A DNA stretch of 64,000 nucleotides from Pandoraea anapnoica (GTDB lineage: Bacteria > Pseudomonadota > Gammaproteobacteria > Burkholderiales > Burkholderiaceae): assembly GCF_902459765.1 (NCBI RefSeq), contig NZ_CABPSP010000001.1:558001-622000 (forward strand), read 5' to 3'. The translations under genes and the position numbers were made by a program. Position 1 is the first letter of the stretch, and the number at the start of each line of letters is the position of its first letter. The notes beneath the pieces are model-generated. The model saw nothing but the letters and a program-made list of their open reading frames with translations. It was not told the origin of the DNA and made no database searches. This document shows positions 1 to 9,354 of this stretch, piece after piece.

Positions 1-931
1 ACAGACGTCCCACCGGCCATTGCATGAGCAGTGCGCCGAAGAGCGCCACGCCCATTAGCGTCGACAGACTGCCGATGGAAAAGCCGATGCGCGTGAGATA
101 GACCGGCATCATCGCGTAGAACGCGCTGTACAGGAACCCCGCGAGAACGCAGCCCGGAATGGCAATCGGCGTGGCGCGCGCCATTTCCGTGACGCTGTCG
201 AACAAACTCATCGCCGGTTGTTTGACGAGACGCTCGTCGGCCACGCGCGTGGGCCAGCCCTGCATCAGCGTGATCGGCAGAATGGCAGCGACGAACAATC
301 CGGCGACGAGCAGCAACTGCCCTTCGCTACCGGCCTCGCCGATATTGAGCAGGAACTGGCCGGTGCTCACCGCGAGGTAGTTGATCGTGAGGTACGAGCC
401 GAACACGCGCCCGCGCATGGTGTTCGGCACCGACCCGTTGAGCCAGCTTTCCACCGTGGTGTACATGCCCATCAGCGCGAGGCCGGTGCCCACGCGAAGC
501 AGACAAAGCAACAGCATCGACTCGGAGACCGCGAAGCCCATCACGAAGAGGGCGCCCAGCGCCGTGAACGCCACGAACGCGCGATGCTGCCCGATGCGCT
601 CGATCAGCGACCGGTTGTAGAACGCTCCGAGCAGGAAGCCCGCGTAGTAGCACGACTGGATCACCCCGATGGTGAACGTCGATGCGCCGAACTTCAGGGC
701 ATGGAAAGGCACGGCAGTGACGAACAGTCCGTTGCCCACGACCAGCACGCCGTAGCCCAGCAGAATGCCCATGAGCGCGGGATAGATGCTGATGGGCAGG
801 GGAACGGTGTCGGCCGGGGCAGGGCCGGGTGGCGTCGACGGCGCACCCAGCAGCGAGGCTTCGGACAGCGGGCCGGGACGATCGGGCTCGTCTTCGGCAA
901 TGGCAGGATCTAGCGACGGATCGCGTTGCAT
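1..931 (-). CDS. MFS transporter (YcaD-like), 3' end outside window
   Basis: About 310 codons of a major facilitator superfamily carrier are visible; the gene runs off the left edge, so the C-terminal part is missing. The ATG at 931 is followed by a roughly 45-residue hydrophilic, Pro/Asp-rich leader and then a series of hydrophobic helices. Family-typical stretches include YYAGFLLGAFYNRSLIERIG after the second helix and NGSVPNTMRGRVFGSY in the middle, which resemble the YcaD/Arabinose-efflux-like MFS subgroup. Substrate cannot be told from sequence. It is transcribed in the same direction as the next operon but is separated from it by an intrinsic terminator, so it is probably its own unit. 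Confidence 0.8.
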   Translation of the reverse strand, partial: MQRDPSLDPAIAEDEPDRPGPLSEASLLGAPSTPPGPAPADTVPLPISIYPALMGILLGYGVLVVGNGLFVTAVPFHALKFGASTFTIGVIQSCYYAGFLLGAFYNRSLIERIGQHRAFVAFTALGALFVMGFAVSESMLLLCLLRVGTGLALMGMYTTVESWLNGSVPNTMRGRVFGSYLTINYLAVSTGQFLLNIGEAGSEGQLLLVAGLFVAAILPITLMQGWPTRVADERLVKQPAMSLFDSVTEMARATPIAIPGCVLAGFLYSAFYAMMPVYLTRIGFSIGSLSTLMGVALFGALLMQWPVGRL

Positions 932-1057
932 TCGATTTCGAGGGCTCGCGGGCCAGAGAATTGGGGGCAAAGGCTTGCACGAGCGTTCATCATCGCACGA
1001 TGAAGACACTTAGGCGAACTGATCACGGTGACGCGTGTACCGTCGAACCCAAAAAAC

Positions 1058-1088
1058 AAAGGCGTGTCCCGATGCAGGACACGCCTTT
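1058..1088 (-). terminator. Rho-independent terminator after the MHS transporter gene
   Basis: A perfect 12-bp stem (AAAGGCGTGTCC / GGACACGCCTTT) with a 7-nt loop. On the minus strand the stem is followed by TGTTTTTTGGG, giving the uridine tract. It lies 56 nt after the stop codon of the gene ending at 1144. Confidence 0.85.
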
Positions 1089-1143
1089 CACGTCTTCCTT
1101 CAACGCCGCTCCCTCGTAAGTGGCGTCATGCGTCAGACAGCAA

Positions 1144-2472
1144 TCAGTGCTCCGTCACCCCAGCGCCGTGCCACACTTGCTGTCGACGCTTGCGACTGCC
1201 GATCCACGCGGCGGACAGCGCACTGATGAGTCCCGCCACCAGCACGTAGATGCAGATCATCCACGGCTCGCCACCGTTCTTCTGCAACAGGTACGTGGCG
1301 ATGATCGGGCTCAGGCCGCTCGCGAAGATGCCCGAGAACTGATAGACGAACGAGATGCCGGTGTAGCGAACCTTGGCGTCGAACAGTTCGGAGAAGAGCG
1401 CGGCTTCGGGGCCGTAGACCGACGCGTAGATCACACCCAGCGGAATGACGATGGACAGCCACACGAGCATCACGTTGCCACCGCTCGCCTTCATCAGCCA
1501 GAACCCGCCGAACGACGACAGGCCGGTCGCGAGCGAACCCCAGAAGTAGATGCGCGTGCGCCCGATGCGGTCGGAGAGCTTGCCGAAGAACGGAATGGTG
1601 AAGATCATCACGAACGCGGCCGCCATCACGCCGGTCAGTGCCTCGGTCTGCGAGAGCTTGAGCGTCTGCGTCAGGTAGGCAATCGAGAACACACCGAAGA
1701 TGTTGAAGAATACGCCGTCGATGAAGCGCGCACCCATACCGGCCAGCACGTTGCCCGGGCTCTTCGTGAGCACTTCCGCAATCGGAATCTTGATCTCGGC
1801 GCCCGCCTTCTTGATCTTCGCGAACTCCGGCGTTTCCATCACGTTCAGGCGAATGTACATGCCGATGGCGACGAGCCCGACTGACAGGAAAAACGCCACA
1901 CGCCAGCCCCACGCGAGAAACTGCGCGTTCGTCAGCGTGTACGACAGCACGGCCACTACGCCCGAGGCGAGACACAGACCGAGCGCGAGACCGACCTGCG
2001 GAATGCTCGCGTAATAGCCACGCTTTTCCTTCGGCGCGTATTCGAACGCCATGAGCACCGCCCCACCCCATTCGCCGCCGAGACCAATGCCTTGCATCAC
2101 GCGCAGCAACAGCAGCAGAATCGGCGCCCACAATCCGATCTGCGCATAGGTGGGCACCAGCCCGATCAGCATGGTGGCGATACCCATGATGGTGAGCGTC
2201 ATCACGAGCATGCTCTTGCGTCCGAGCTTGTCGCCGAAGTGACCGAAGATCACACCGCCGAGCGGACGGCTCAGGAAGCCCACCGCGAACGTGCCGTAGG
2301 CGAGCATTGTCGAGATGAGCGGGTCGCTGCCGGGGAAGTACAGCTTATTGAACACTATGCCGGCGACGACGCCGTACAGAAAGAAGTCGTACCACTCGAT
2401 GGTGGCGCCGATGAGGCTGGCGACGACGACACGGCGCATCTGCCGCGCGTCGGTCCTGGTCGATGCATTCAT
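1144..2472 (-). CDS. iseU: MFS metabolite:H+ symporter (MHS family), probable isethionate uptake carrier
   Basis: A 442-residue inner-membrane symporter of the metabolite:H+ symporter subfamily. The N-terminus ASLIGATIEWYDFFLYG and the loop FGHFGDKLGRKSMLV are the hallmark MHS signatures, and 12 hydrophobic helices can be traced. A GGAGA ribosome site lies 6 nt before the ATG. It follows the GMC dehydrogenase gene by 62 nt on the same strand and ends at a clear terminator, so the two form an operon. Known biology: in Cupriavidus necator the isethionate locus consists of an MFS carrier (IseU), a membrane-associated dehydrogenase (IseJ) and an IclR-type regulator. The same three types in this order, close to xsc, support the assignment, but the substrate is inferred from context only. 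Confidence 0.65.
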   Translation of the reverse strand: MNASTRTDARQMRRVVVASLIGATIEWYDFFLYGVVAGIVFNKLYFPGSDPLISTMLAYGTFAVGFLSRPLGGVIFGHFGDKLGRKSMLVMTLTIMGIATMLIGLVPTYAQIGLWAPILLLLLRVMQGIGLGGEWGGAVLMAFEYAPKEKRGYYASIPQVGLALGLCLASGVVAVLSYTLTNAQFLAWGWRVAFFLSVGLVAIGMYIRLNVMETPEFAKIKKAGAEIKIPIAEVLTKSPGNVLAGMGARFIDGVFFNIFGVFSIAYLTQTLKLSQTEALTGVMAAAFVMIFTIPFFGKLSDRIGRTRIYFWGSLATGLSSFGGFWLMKASGGNVMLVWLSIVIPLGVIYASVYGPEAALFSELFDAKVRYTGISFVYQFSGIFASGLSPIIATYLLQKNGGEPWMICIYVLVAGLISALSAAWIGSRKRRQQVWHGAGVTEH

Positions 2473-2534
2473 GGTTGTCTCCGAATCTTGTATTGGTTAG
2501 GGGCTAACGTGACTGATGCGCCTTACGCGACTGA

Positions 2535-4199
2535 CTAAACCGTCAGGGCGACTTCCGCCGGTGCCTCCTCGCAACCGCGGAAGTCTTCCTGCATGCCCGA
2601 CGCGCGCTTCCTGTCTTCGAGAATCATGTCGGCCGCCTTCTCGGCAATCATGATGGTCGGTGCATTCGTGTTGCCCGACACCAGCTCGGGCATGATCGAC
2701 GCGTCCACGACGCGCAACCCCGCGAGTCCATGCACGCGCAGACGATCGTCGACGACGGCCATGCTGTCGTCGCCCATCTTGCAAGTGCCCGCCGGGTGAT
2801 AGATCGATTGGCTGAACTGGCGCGCGGCCTGAAGCAATTCGTCGTCACTCTGGTACTGCGCGCCAGGAATGAATTCGCTGATGATGTGCGGCGAGAGCGA
2901 CGGAGCGGCCGCGATGCGACGCGCCACCTTGATGCCGTCGATCACAACACGATGGTCGCGCTCGTCGGACAGATAGTTCGCGTGAATCACTGGGTATTGC
3001 AGCGGATCGTTGGAGCGGATCTCGACGCTGCCCCGGCTGAACGGCCGCAACTGGCAGACGGACGACGTAAAGGCGGAGAAGCGATGCGCGCCCTGTCCGG
3101 GTTTGTCCGCCGACAACGGTTGCATGTGGAACTGAATGTCGGGGCGCGTGACGTCAGGCCGCGAGCGCGTGAAGATCGTCACCTGACTGGCGGCCAGTGT
3201 GAGCGGACCTGTGCGGAACAGCGCGTATTGCAAGCCGATGAGCGCTTTGCGCAGCGGGTTGTTTACCTCGTCGTTGAGCGTGCGCTCGCGGGTCTTGAAG
3301 ACGAGCCGCACTTGCAGATGGTCCTGAAGATTCTGGCCGACGCCTGGCAACACATGCCGTAACGCGACACCGGCCTTCGCGAGAACCGTCGTCGGCCCGA
3401 CGCCGGAGTTCTGCAACAACTGCGGCGAACCGATGGCCCCTGCGGCGAGAATTACTTCCACTCTGGCCCGTGCCTTCTTGCGCTGGCCGCCCTGCAGGTA
3501 CTCGACGCCCACCGCGCGCTTGCCTTCAAACAACACACGGCAAGTTTGTGCGCGCGTCTCCACGATCAGATTGCGACGCTCGCGTACCGGCTTGAGAAAG
3601 CCCTTGGCCGTGCTCCAGCGAAAGCCCTTGAAGGCCGTCTGCTGAAAGTATCCGACGCCTTCCTGCGTCGCGCCGTTGTAGTCCTCGTTGAAGGGAATGC
3701 CGATGTCCTTCGCGGCGGCGATGAAGTGCTCCGCGATGGGGCGGCGCAGCCGCAGGTCCGAGACCTTCAGCGGTCCGCCGACACCGTGGTACTCGCTCGC
3801 GCCGTGTTCCTGATCTTCCGACTTGCGGAAGTAGGGCAGCACGTCCGCGTAACCCCAACCGCGATTGCCGAGATCCGCCCAATGATCGTAGTCCTCACGC
3901 TGACCGCGCACGTACAGCAGGCCGTTGAGCGAACTGGAGCCACCGAGTACCTTGCCGCGCGGCCAGTCGATCTGGCGATCCGCCACGTTGGCGTCGGCTT
4001 CGGTGCGATAGCACCAGTCCAGCGCCGGGTTGTGCATGGTCTTGAAGTAACCGACCGGCACGTGAATCCAGGGATTGCTATCGGGGCCGCCGGCTTCGAG
4101 CAGCAGCACCCGGTTCGCGGGATCTGCGCTCAGACGATTGGCGAGCACGCATCCGGCAGAGCCCGCACCGACGATCAGATAGTCCACCTCGTGTTCCAT
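2535..4199 (-). CDS. iseJ: GMC-family FAD dehydrogenase, probable isethionate dehydrogenase
   Basis: A 554-residue glucose-methanol-choline oxidoreductase close to choline dehydrogenase in length. The N-terminal FAD-binding motif GAGSAG is at residues 11-16, the GMC signature [14 protein letters not shown] at 80-93, and the C-terminal block HPAGTCKMG places the catalytic His near 468 with the partner Asn in SGNTNAPT near 512. There is no signal peptide. A GGAGAC ribosome site precedes the ATG. The neighbours (MHS carrier downstream, IclR regulator divergent, xsc and pta 7-9 kb away) fit oxidation of isethionate to sulfoacetaldehyde, as established for IseJ of Cupriavidus. Choline or another primary alcohol is the main alternative, but no betaine aldehyde dehydrogenase is nearby. 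Confidence 0.7.
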   Translation of the reverse strand: MEHEVDYLIVGAGSAGCVLANRLSADPANRVLLLEAGGPDSNPWIHVPVGYFKTMHNPALDWCYRTEADANVADRQIDWPRGKVLGGSSSLNGLLYVRGQREDYDHWADLGNRGWGYADVLPYFRKSEDQEHGASEYHGVGGPLKVSDLRLRRPIAEHFIAAAKDIGIPFNEDYNGATQEGVGYFQQTAFKGFRWSTAKGFLKPVRERRNLIVETRAQTCRVLFEGKRAVGVEYLQGGQRKKARARVEVILAAGAIGSPQLLQNSGVGPTTVLAKAGVALRHVLPGVGQNLQDHLQVRLVFKTRERTLNDEVNNPLRKALIGLQYALFRTGPLTLAASQVTIFTRSRPDVTRPDIQFHMQPLSADKPGQGAHRFSAFTSSVCQLRPFSRGSVEIRSNDPLQYPVIHANYLSDERDHRVVIDGIKVARRIAAAPSLSPHIISEFIPGAQYQSDDELLQAARQFSQSIYHPAGTCKMGDDSMAVVDDRLRVHGLAGLRVVDASIMPELVSGNTNAPTIMIAEKAADMILEDRKRASGMQEDFRGCEEAPAEVALTV

Positions 4200-4597
4200 A
4201 CCGCCTGTCTCCTGCTAAGCAATTCACGACGTTTCTCCCGAGGGATGAAACGATTCGTTTCGGTTTGTTTCGATTCAATGTCGGCGAGCAATCGGCAAAT
4301 GCCAAGCGAAAAAAAGCCGGGAAACGGAAACTGAAACGGAATTCGCGCTTGGCGTCTCAGAACGAGGCGATTGTTGCGGCGCATCTGCGGGGTTTCACTG
4401 AGTCGGAGCGAAGGCGAGGTGCGGGATAAGAGGGACACCGATTTCATGACGTCGAAGAATCTCACGGGTAATCCCGAGGCTGATCGACGTCAATTAATTG
4501 GTATATTTTGTTTCTTTTATTGATCGTGGAGAATTTCGGACGACGTGAATCGTCAGACTCCGGGAGTCGATTCGACGCGATGAGAGCAGGAGGCGGA
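4200..4597. promoter_or_regulatory. Divergent promoter region between iseJ-like and iseR-like genes
   Basis: About 400 nt without a gene. It is more AT-rich than its surroundings and should hold the promoters of both divergent genes. Visible symmetry elements are a perfect 6-3-6 inverted repeat at 4247-4261 and the 10-bp palindrome CAATTAATTG at 4491-4500. The latter leads into AATTGGTATATTTTG (4496-4510), a string repeated almost exactly upstream of xsc. No convincing -10/-35 pair can be fixed by eye. Confidence 0.6.
4247..4261. promoter_or_regulatory. Inverted repeat GAAACG-ATT-CGTTTC, candidate IclR operator
   Basis: Perfect 6-bp arms with a 3-nt spacer, about 50 nt upstream of the iseJ-like start codon. 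IclR-family regulators usually bind short palindromes of this size in the divergent region next to their own gene, so the IclR encoded at 4598 is the obvious candidate. Binding is inferred. Confidence 0.45.
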
Positions 4598-5533
4598 ATG
4601 CACGGAACGCAAGGGGCGCGCGAGGGCGTACGTGAGGGGGCTCGGGAGGCGGGCGCGCTCGACGACGCCGAGTTGCGCGCGAGCGACGAAGCGAGAAATC
4701 TGCGCGCGCTGGCCGTCATCGAACGGCTCGCCATGGCCGGACAACCCTACACCTTGTCACAGCTTGCCACGCGTCTGTCGATTCCGAAGGCCACGCTGAT
4801 GCGCCTGATCGAAGCGCTGGAAGTCTGTGGCTACGTCTCGCATGTGCCCGATTCGCGCGGCTCGGAGCGCGGGCTGTCGCTAGGCCCGCGTGCGGCGCGG
4901 CTCGCCCTCGTCACGCTGGCGAACAACAACTTCACGCGCGCGGCGCGCTCGCTGCTGCGTGCGCTCGTCGATCGAGTCGGCGAAACCGTCAACCTCACGG
5001 CGCTCGACGGCGACGAGGTGCTCTACATCGAGCGTGTGGAAACGAACGAGCCGCTACGCATGCAGATGCATCCCGGCATGCGCGTGCCGCTGCACTGCAC
5101 AGCGAGCGGCAAATTGTTCCTGTCGCAAATGCCGGTGGTGGAGCGTCGCGCGGTGATTTCGCGACTGTCGCTCAAACGCATGACGCCGCGCACGATCACC
5201 GACGCGAGCCTGCTTGAAGCGGAACTCGACCGGCTAGCGGCGCGCGGCATCGGCATCGACAACGAAGAGTTCGTGCGCGGCATGGTGGCCGTGGGCGTGC
5301 CCGTGCGCGCGCCGGAGGACGGACATGTGCGCGCGGTACTCGCCGTGCATGGCCCGACGGCGCGCGTCACGCCGGAACAACTGATGGGATTGGTGCCGAC
5401 GCTGCGTGAAACGGCGACGGCGCTCGCGCCGCTGCTCGACTGGCAGCGGGCAAGCAAGGTAGAGGCGTTGGCGAAGCGGGCGGAAGCGGAAGACGGGAAG
5501 GCCGTTCAGGCGACCGAGAAGACAGAAAGCTAA
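4598..5533 (+). CDS. iseR: IclR-family transcriptional regulator, probable IseR
   Basis: A 311-residue IclR-type repressor/activator. An N-terminal winged helix-turn-helix (LSQLATRLSIPKATLMRLIE) is followed by the effector domain with the usual LHCTASGKLFLS and IDNEEFVRGMVAVGVPV blocks. The start at 4598 is chosen because AGGAGG lies at 4588-4593; an in-frame ATG at 4580 is an alternative. The region before the HTH is unusually long and charged for the family (about 30 residues). It is divergent from the GMC dehydrogenase/MHS transporter pair, the classic arrangement for a local regulator, and matches the IclR regulator of known isethionate clusters. The effector is not determinable from sequence. 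Confidence 0.7.
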   Translation: MHGTQGAREGVREGAREAGALDDAELRASDEARNLRALAVIERLAMAGQPYTLSQLATRLSIPKATLMRLIEALEVCGYVSHVPDSRGSERGLSLGPRAARLALVTLANNNFTRAARSLLRALVDRVGETVNLTALDGDEVLYIERVETNEPLRMQMHPGMRVPLHCTASGKLFLSQMPVVERRAVISRLSLKRMTPRTITDASLLEAELDRLAARGIGIDNEEFVRGMVAVGVPVRAPEDGHVRAVLAVHGPTARVTPEQLMGLVPTLRETATALAPLLDWQRASKVEALAKRAEAEDGKAVQATEKTES

Positions 5534-5537
5534 CGCG

Positions 5538-6326
5538 TCAGAACGTCTTCGCCAGTTCCTTGGCCGCTTCTTGCAGGCGCGGCACGAACTCCATCGCCTT
5601 GGAGAGTGACGTGCGCGACACCGGCGCGTGCACGGCCACGGCGGCGATACATGCGCCGTCTTCCTTGAGGACAGGCGCGGCCACGCAGGCAATCCCCAGC
5701 ACGAACTCCTCGTTATCGACGGCAATGCCTTTGTGCGCAATGCGGTCGAGTTCGCTTTCCAGCAGTTCGGGATCGGTGAGCGTGTTGGGCGTGAAGCGTT
5801 GCAGCTTCATCGCACGCAGTAGTGCTGCGCGTTGCTCGCGGGGCATCATAGCCAGCAGCAGCTTGCCGCTTGCGCTGCTGTGCGCGGGCACGTGCGAGCC
5901 GGGCTTGAGATCGAGACGTAGCGGCCACGGCGCTTCCATGCGGTCGAGATACAGCACCTCGGTCTCATGCAGCATCGTGAGGTTGCACGTCTCGCCGAGA
6001 TCGGCCACGAGACGGCCGAGAATCGCGTGACGCATTCGGCGCGCGCCCGCTTGCATCATCACTCCAAGGCTCAGCTGCGCAAGGCGCGGGCCGATCACAT
6101 AAGCGTTCTTCTGCCCCGGTTCGCGAATCACGAGACCACCGGCTTCAAGCGAGCCGAGCATGCGATGCAGCGACGCCTTGGGCATCTGGATATCGTGCGC
6201 CATGTCGGCGAGCGAGACGGGCGCGTCGGCGGCCACGAGGTACTCCAGCAGTGCGAATGCCCGCAGGGTCGGGGTGTCCGCCTTGTTGTCTGAGGGGGAG
6301 TCGTGGGCAATCGCTACGTCGTTCAT
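5538..6326 (-). CDS. IclR-family transcriptional regulator (second)
   Basis: A 262-residue IclR regulator convergent with the first one; the two stop codons are only a few bases apart. The winged HTH reads SLADMAHDIQMPKASLHRML, followed by an effector domain with AHSSASGKLLLAMMP and VDNEEFVLGIACVAAPV. The ATG at 6326 gives the usual family length; an upstream in-frame ATG at 6386 would add 20 residues without a better ribosome site. It is divergent from cobS/cobT, so control of those genes and possibly of the downstream sulfonate genes is the simplest reading. It is clearly a paralogue type of the 4598 gene but not a recent duplicate, as the two share only family-level motifs. Confidence 0.85.
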   Translation of the reverse strand: MNDVAIAHDSPSDNKADTPTLRAFALLEYLVAADAPVSLADMAHDIQMPKASLHRMLGSLEAGGLVIREPGQKNAYVIGPRLAQLSLGVMMQAGARRMRHAILGRLVADLGETCNLTMLHETEVLYLDRMEAPWPLRLDLKPGSHVPAHSSASGKLLLAMMPREQRAALLRAMKLQRFTPNTLTDPELLESELDRIAHKGIAVDNEEFVLGIACVAAPVLKEDGACIAAVAVHAPVSRTSLSKAMEFVPRLQEAAKELAKTF

Positions 6327-6353
6327 ATGCGCCGTTCCGGAAAATGGATCAGC

Positions 6354-6495
6354 GGTATTGTACCCAAACAGGTTATCGACCGGCATTGGCAGGGTCCAGA
6401 TACTTAAAGTTCGGTTAGGTTCGGTTTCAGTTCATTCAAATCTAGTCGACGCCATAGGGCACCGTCAATCAGTGTTTTAGTTATTCGGAACGAAT
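6354..6495. promoter_or_regulatory. Divergent control region with two short inverted repeats
   Basis: Between the second IclR gene and cobS. It contains GGTA-TTG-TACC at 6354-6364 and ATTCG-GAA-CGAAT at 6483-6495, both perfect inverted repeats in an AT-rich stretch. These are plausible IclR operators; no experimental anchor exists here. Confidence 0.4.
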
Positions 6496-6594
6496 TGTAT
6501 CTAAAAATTGTTAACGCTATGATGCGCTGAAACGGCCCTGCATCTCGACGGGGCCTATTGCCTTGGTATGGCCTTGCCCTTTGGAGACGTCGTG

Positions 6595-7581
6595 ATGGAG
6601 ATCGCAACTCAACAGCCGGATCGCATGGTCGATGCCCGCACCGTATTCGGCATCGATACCGATCTTCAGGTGCCGGCATTCAGCGAGCGCGACGATCACG
6701 TGCCCGAGATCGACACGGCGTACCGCTTCAATCCGGACGTCACGCTGGCGATTCTGGCCGGGTTCACGAACAACCGGCGCGTGATGGTGCAGGGCATGCA
6801 CGGCACGGGCAAGTCCACCCACATCGAACAGGTGGCAGCGCGGCTGAACTGGCCGTGCGTGCGCGTGAACCTCGACGGCCACATCAGTCGCCTCGACCTT
6901 GTCGGCAAGGACGCCATCGTCGTGCGTGACGGTCATCAGATCACCGAATTTCAGGAGGGTATCGTGCCGTGGGCGTTGCAACGCCCCGTCGCGCTGATCT
7001 TCGACGAGTACGACGCCGGACGTCCCGATGTCATGTTCGTCATTCAGCGCATTCTGGAGCGCGATGGCAAATTCACGCTGCTCGACCAGAACCGTGTGAT
7101 CCATCCGCATCCCGGCTTTCGCATGTTCGCGACGACCAACACCGTCGGTCTGGGCAATCTCAATGGGCTCTACCACGGCACGCAGGTACTGAATCACGCG
7201 CAGATCGACCGCTGGAATGTGGTCGCGACGCTCAACTATCTCTCGCGTGAAGACGAAGCGGGCATCGTTCTCGCACGCGTGCCGGAACTGGATAACGACG
7301 CGGGCCGCACGCTGATCGAGTCGATGGTCAGCGTGGCGGAACTCACGCGCAAGGGTTTTGCAACGGGCGATCTGTCTACGCTCATGTCGCCGCGCACGGT
7401 CATCAGCTGGGCGGAGAACGTGGGCATCTTCCGCGACGCCGGTCTCGCGTTCCGTCTCACGTTCCTGAACAAGTGCGACGAAGCGGAGCGCGCCTTGGTG
7501 GCCGAGTACTATCAGCGCGCGTTCGGCTGCGAATTGCCGTCGACCGATGGCGGCCGCTCGCTGCTGGCCGATGCATCATGA
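6595..7581 (+). CDS. cobS: AAA+ ATPase, cobaltochelatase CobS-type
   Basis: A 328-residue MoxR/CobS-type AAA+ ATPase. Walker [10 protein letters not shown] is at residues 67-75, Walker [10 protein letters not shown] at 132-140, and the sensor region reads [11 protein letters not shown]. The start at 6595 is preferred over the ATG at 6568 because GGAG stands 9 nt upstream. CobS works with the VWA protein CobT and the large subunit CobN to insert cobalt into hydrogenobyrinate a,c-diamide in aerobic B12 synthesis. Here cobT follows with an ATGA overlap, but neither cobN nor any other cobalamin gene is in the window, and the flanks are sulfonate genes. A general metal-insertion or chaperone role like NorQ/NorD or CbbQ/CbbO is therefore possible. 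Confidence 0.85.
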   Translation: MEIATQQPDRMVDARTVFGIDTDLQVPAFSERDDHVPEIDTAYRFNPDVTLAILAGFTNNRRVMVQGMHGTGKSTHIEQVAARLNWPCVRVNLDGHISRLDLVGKDAIVVRDGHQITEFQEGIVPWALQRPVALIFDEYDAGRPDVMFVIQRILERDGKFTLLDQNRVIHPHPGFRMFATTNTVGLGNLNGLYHGTQVLNHAQIDRWNVVATLNYLSREDEAGIVLARVPELDNDAGRTLIESMVSVAELTRKGFATGDLSTLMSPRTVISWAENVGIFRDAGLAFRLTFLNKCDEAERALVAEYYQRAFGCELPSTDGGRSLLADAS

Positions 7582-9320
7582 CCCTCTCGGAGCGCGAGGC
7601 GGCCCGACGCGCCGCACGCGGCGAGGCGTTGTGCGCCGCCACCGTGCGCGCGCTGACCGGCGACGCCGCACTGCATTACAGCGGGGCGCGCCTGTGCCGG
7701 AATATGCGGCCGTTGCCGTTGCATGCGCCCCATCTGCAATCGCTGCCGCCGCCCGCCGACCCTTTGGCAACGTTGCGCGGTGCAGCGGACGGCGCGGCGT
7801 TGCGGCTGCGTCACAGCGACCCGGCATTGCATCGACGTCTGCAACCGGAGGCGCCGTTGGAGCGCCTGCTCTTCGAGCTGCTGGAGCAATTGCGCTGCGA
7901 GACGTTCATTCCCGCCGGTATGCCCGGCGTGGCGAGCAATCTGCGCGAGCGCTTCGAAGCATGGTCGCGCGCGATGCACGCCTCGGGCGTTGCGGACAGT
8001 CACGTGGGGTTGTTGCTGTACGCGGTAGCGCAGATGAGCTGGTCTCGACTAACCGGCTACCCGGTCATCGAAGAGACGGAAGGACTGATCGAAGCCACGC
8101 GCATGGCCATCGCCCCGCGCATTGGCGGCGCGCTCGCGGGTATGCGTCGAACGCGTACCGATCAGGCGGCGTTCGCGGCTTACGCGCTGGAACTGGCCGC
8201 CGACATCGCGGGCCTGATCCGTGCGGCGGGTGGTGAGCAGCCGGAAGACAGCGCCAAGGACGACGAAGACGAGAAGGGCGTGCGCAACGCCTTCTCGCTA
8301 TTTCTCGACTTCGACGAGCAGGAAGACGAAGGCATCACGCTCGCGCACTCGGGCGACAGCCGGGTGCTGACGGCGTCGGAGCAAGGCTATCGCGTGTTCA
8401 CCAATCGCTATGACCGAGAACTGTACGCGGGCACGCTTGTGCGCCGCGCATTGCTGACCGAGTTCCGCGAACGGCTCGACGAGCGCATCGTCGCTCAGGC
8501 GATCAACGTGCCGAGGCTTGCGCGCGCGCTCAAGGCGGCGCTCGCCGTGCCGCAGCGCGACGGCTGGTCGTTCGGCGAAGAGCAGGGGCGCATCGACGGA
8601 CGACGGCTCGCGCAACTCGTCAGTTCGCCTGCCGAGCGGCGTCTGTTTCGGCTGGAGAAGCACACACTCATCGCCGAATCGATGGTGACCTTTCTCATCG
8701 ATTGCTCCGGGTCGATGAAGGCGCAGATCGACGCCGTCGCGATGATTGTGGACGTCCTCTCCCGCGCGCTCGACGCCGCGGGCGTCACCAACGAAATTCT
8801 GGGCTTTACCACCGGTGCGTGGAACGGCGGACGCGCCCGCACCGACTGGCTCGCTCGTGGCAAACCGCGTTTTCCCGGTCGTCTCAACGAGGTCTCGCAT
8901 CTCATCTTCAAGGATGCTGTCACCAGTTGGCGCCGCGCGCGGACCGACATCGCATCGCTGTACAAGGCGGACCTGTTCCGCGAGGGCGTGGACGGCGAGG
9001 CGCTCGAGTGGGCGTGTGAACGTCTGCGTTCGCGCAGCGCTAATCGACGCCTGCTGATCGTGATTTCCGACGGTAGCCCGATGGACGCCGCCACCAATCA
9101 GGTCAACGACGAGCACTATCTCGACCATCACCTTCGGGAAGTCGTGGCGCAGCAGCAGGCGCGCGGCGATGTAGAAGTGTTGGGCCTTGGCGTCGGCCTC
9201 GATCTCAGCCCGTATTACCGGAATTCGCTTGCGCTCGATCTCACGTCGTCGCCCGACATGACGATGCTGGCGAAGCTGGTCGACTGGATCGGCAGCGGCG
9301 GACGTCGATCCGGTGACTGA
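7578..9320 (+). CDS. cobT: VWA-domain protein, cobaltochelatase CobT-type
   Basis: A 580-residue partner of the AAA+ protein. It starts in an ATGA overlap with cobS, which fixes the start and implies translational coupling. The N-terminal half is Arg/Ala-rich, a short acidic linker ([12 protein letters not shown]) follows, and the C-terminal von Willebrand A domain carries the MIDAS motif DCSGSM near residue 375 and ISDGSPMD further on. This order is that of CobT, the VWA subunit of the cobalt chelatase. No CobN gene is nearby, so the substrate of the pair in this strain is open. Confidence 0.85.
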   Translation: MTLSEREAARRAARGEALCAATVRALTGDAALHYSGARLCRNMRPLPLHAPHLQSLPPPADPLATLRGAADGAALRLRHSDPALHRRLQPEAPLERLLFELLEQLRCETFIPAGMPGVASNLRERFEAWSRAMHASGVADSHVGLLLYAVAQMSWSRLTGYPVIEETEGLIEATRMAIAPRIGGALAGMRRTRTDQAAFAAYALELAADIAGLIRAAGGEQPEDSAKDDEDEKGVRNAFSLFLDFDEQEDEGITLAHSGDSRVLTASEQGYRVFTNRYDRELYAGTLVRRALLTEFRERLDERIVAQAINVPRLARALKAALAVPQRDGWSFGEEQGRIDGRRLAQLVSSPAERRLFRLEKHTLIAESMVTFLIDCSGSMKAQIDAVAMIVDVLSRALDAAGVTNEILGFTTGAWNGGRARTDWLARGKPRFPGRLNEVSHLIFKDAVTSWRRARTDIASLYKADLFREGVDGEALEWACERLRSRSANRRLLIVISDGSPMDAATNQVNDEHYLDHHLREVVAQQQARGDVEVLGLGVGLDLSPYYRNSLALDLTSSPDMTMLAKLVDWIGSGGRRSGD

Positions 9321-9332
9321 CGCGGCACCTCC

Positions 9333-9354
9333 GACGCCGGACGACATCGGCGTC
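9333..9354. terminator. Hairpin between convergent cobT and tauE-type genes
   Basis: GACGCCG and CGGCGTC separated by 8 nt, between the cobT stop and the stop of the convergent exporter gene, which it overlaps by 2 nt. There is no T tract on either side, so termination is only suggested by its position. Confidence 0.35.

Noticed and set aside
6595-9320. Reading cobS/cobT and the COG0523 GTPase as evidence for a cobalamin synthesis locus
   Set aside because: No cobN, cob/cbi methyltransferases or cobalamin riboswitch were seen; the two loci are 10 kb apart and linked to other functions.
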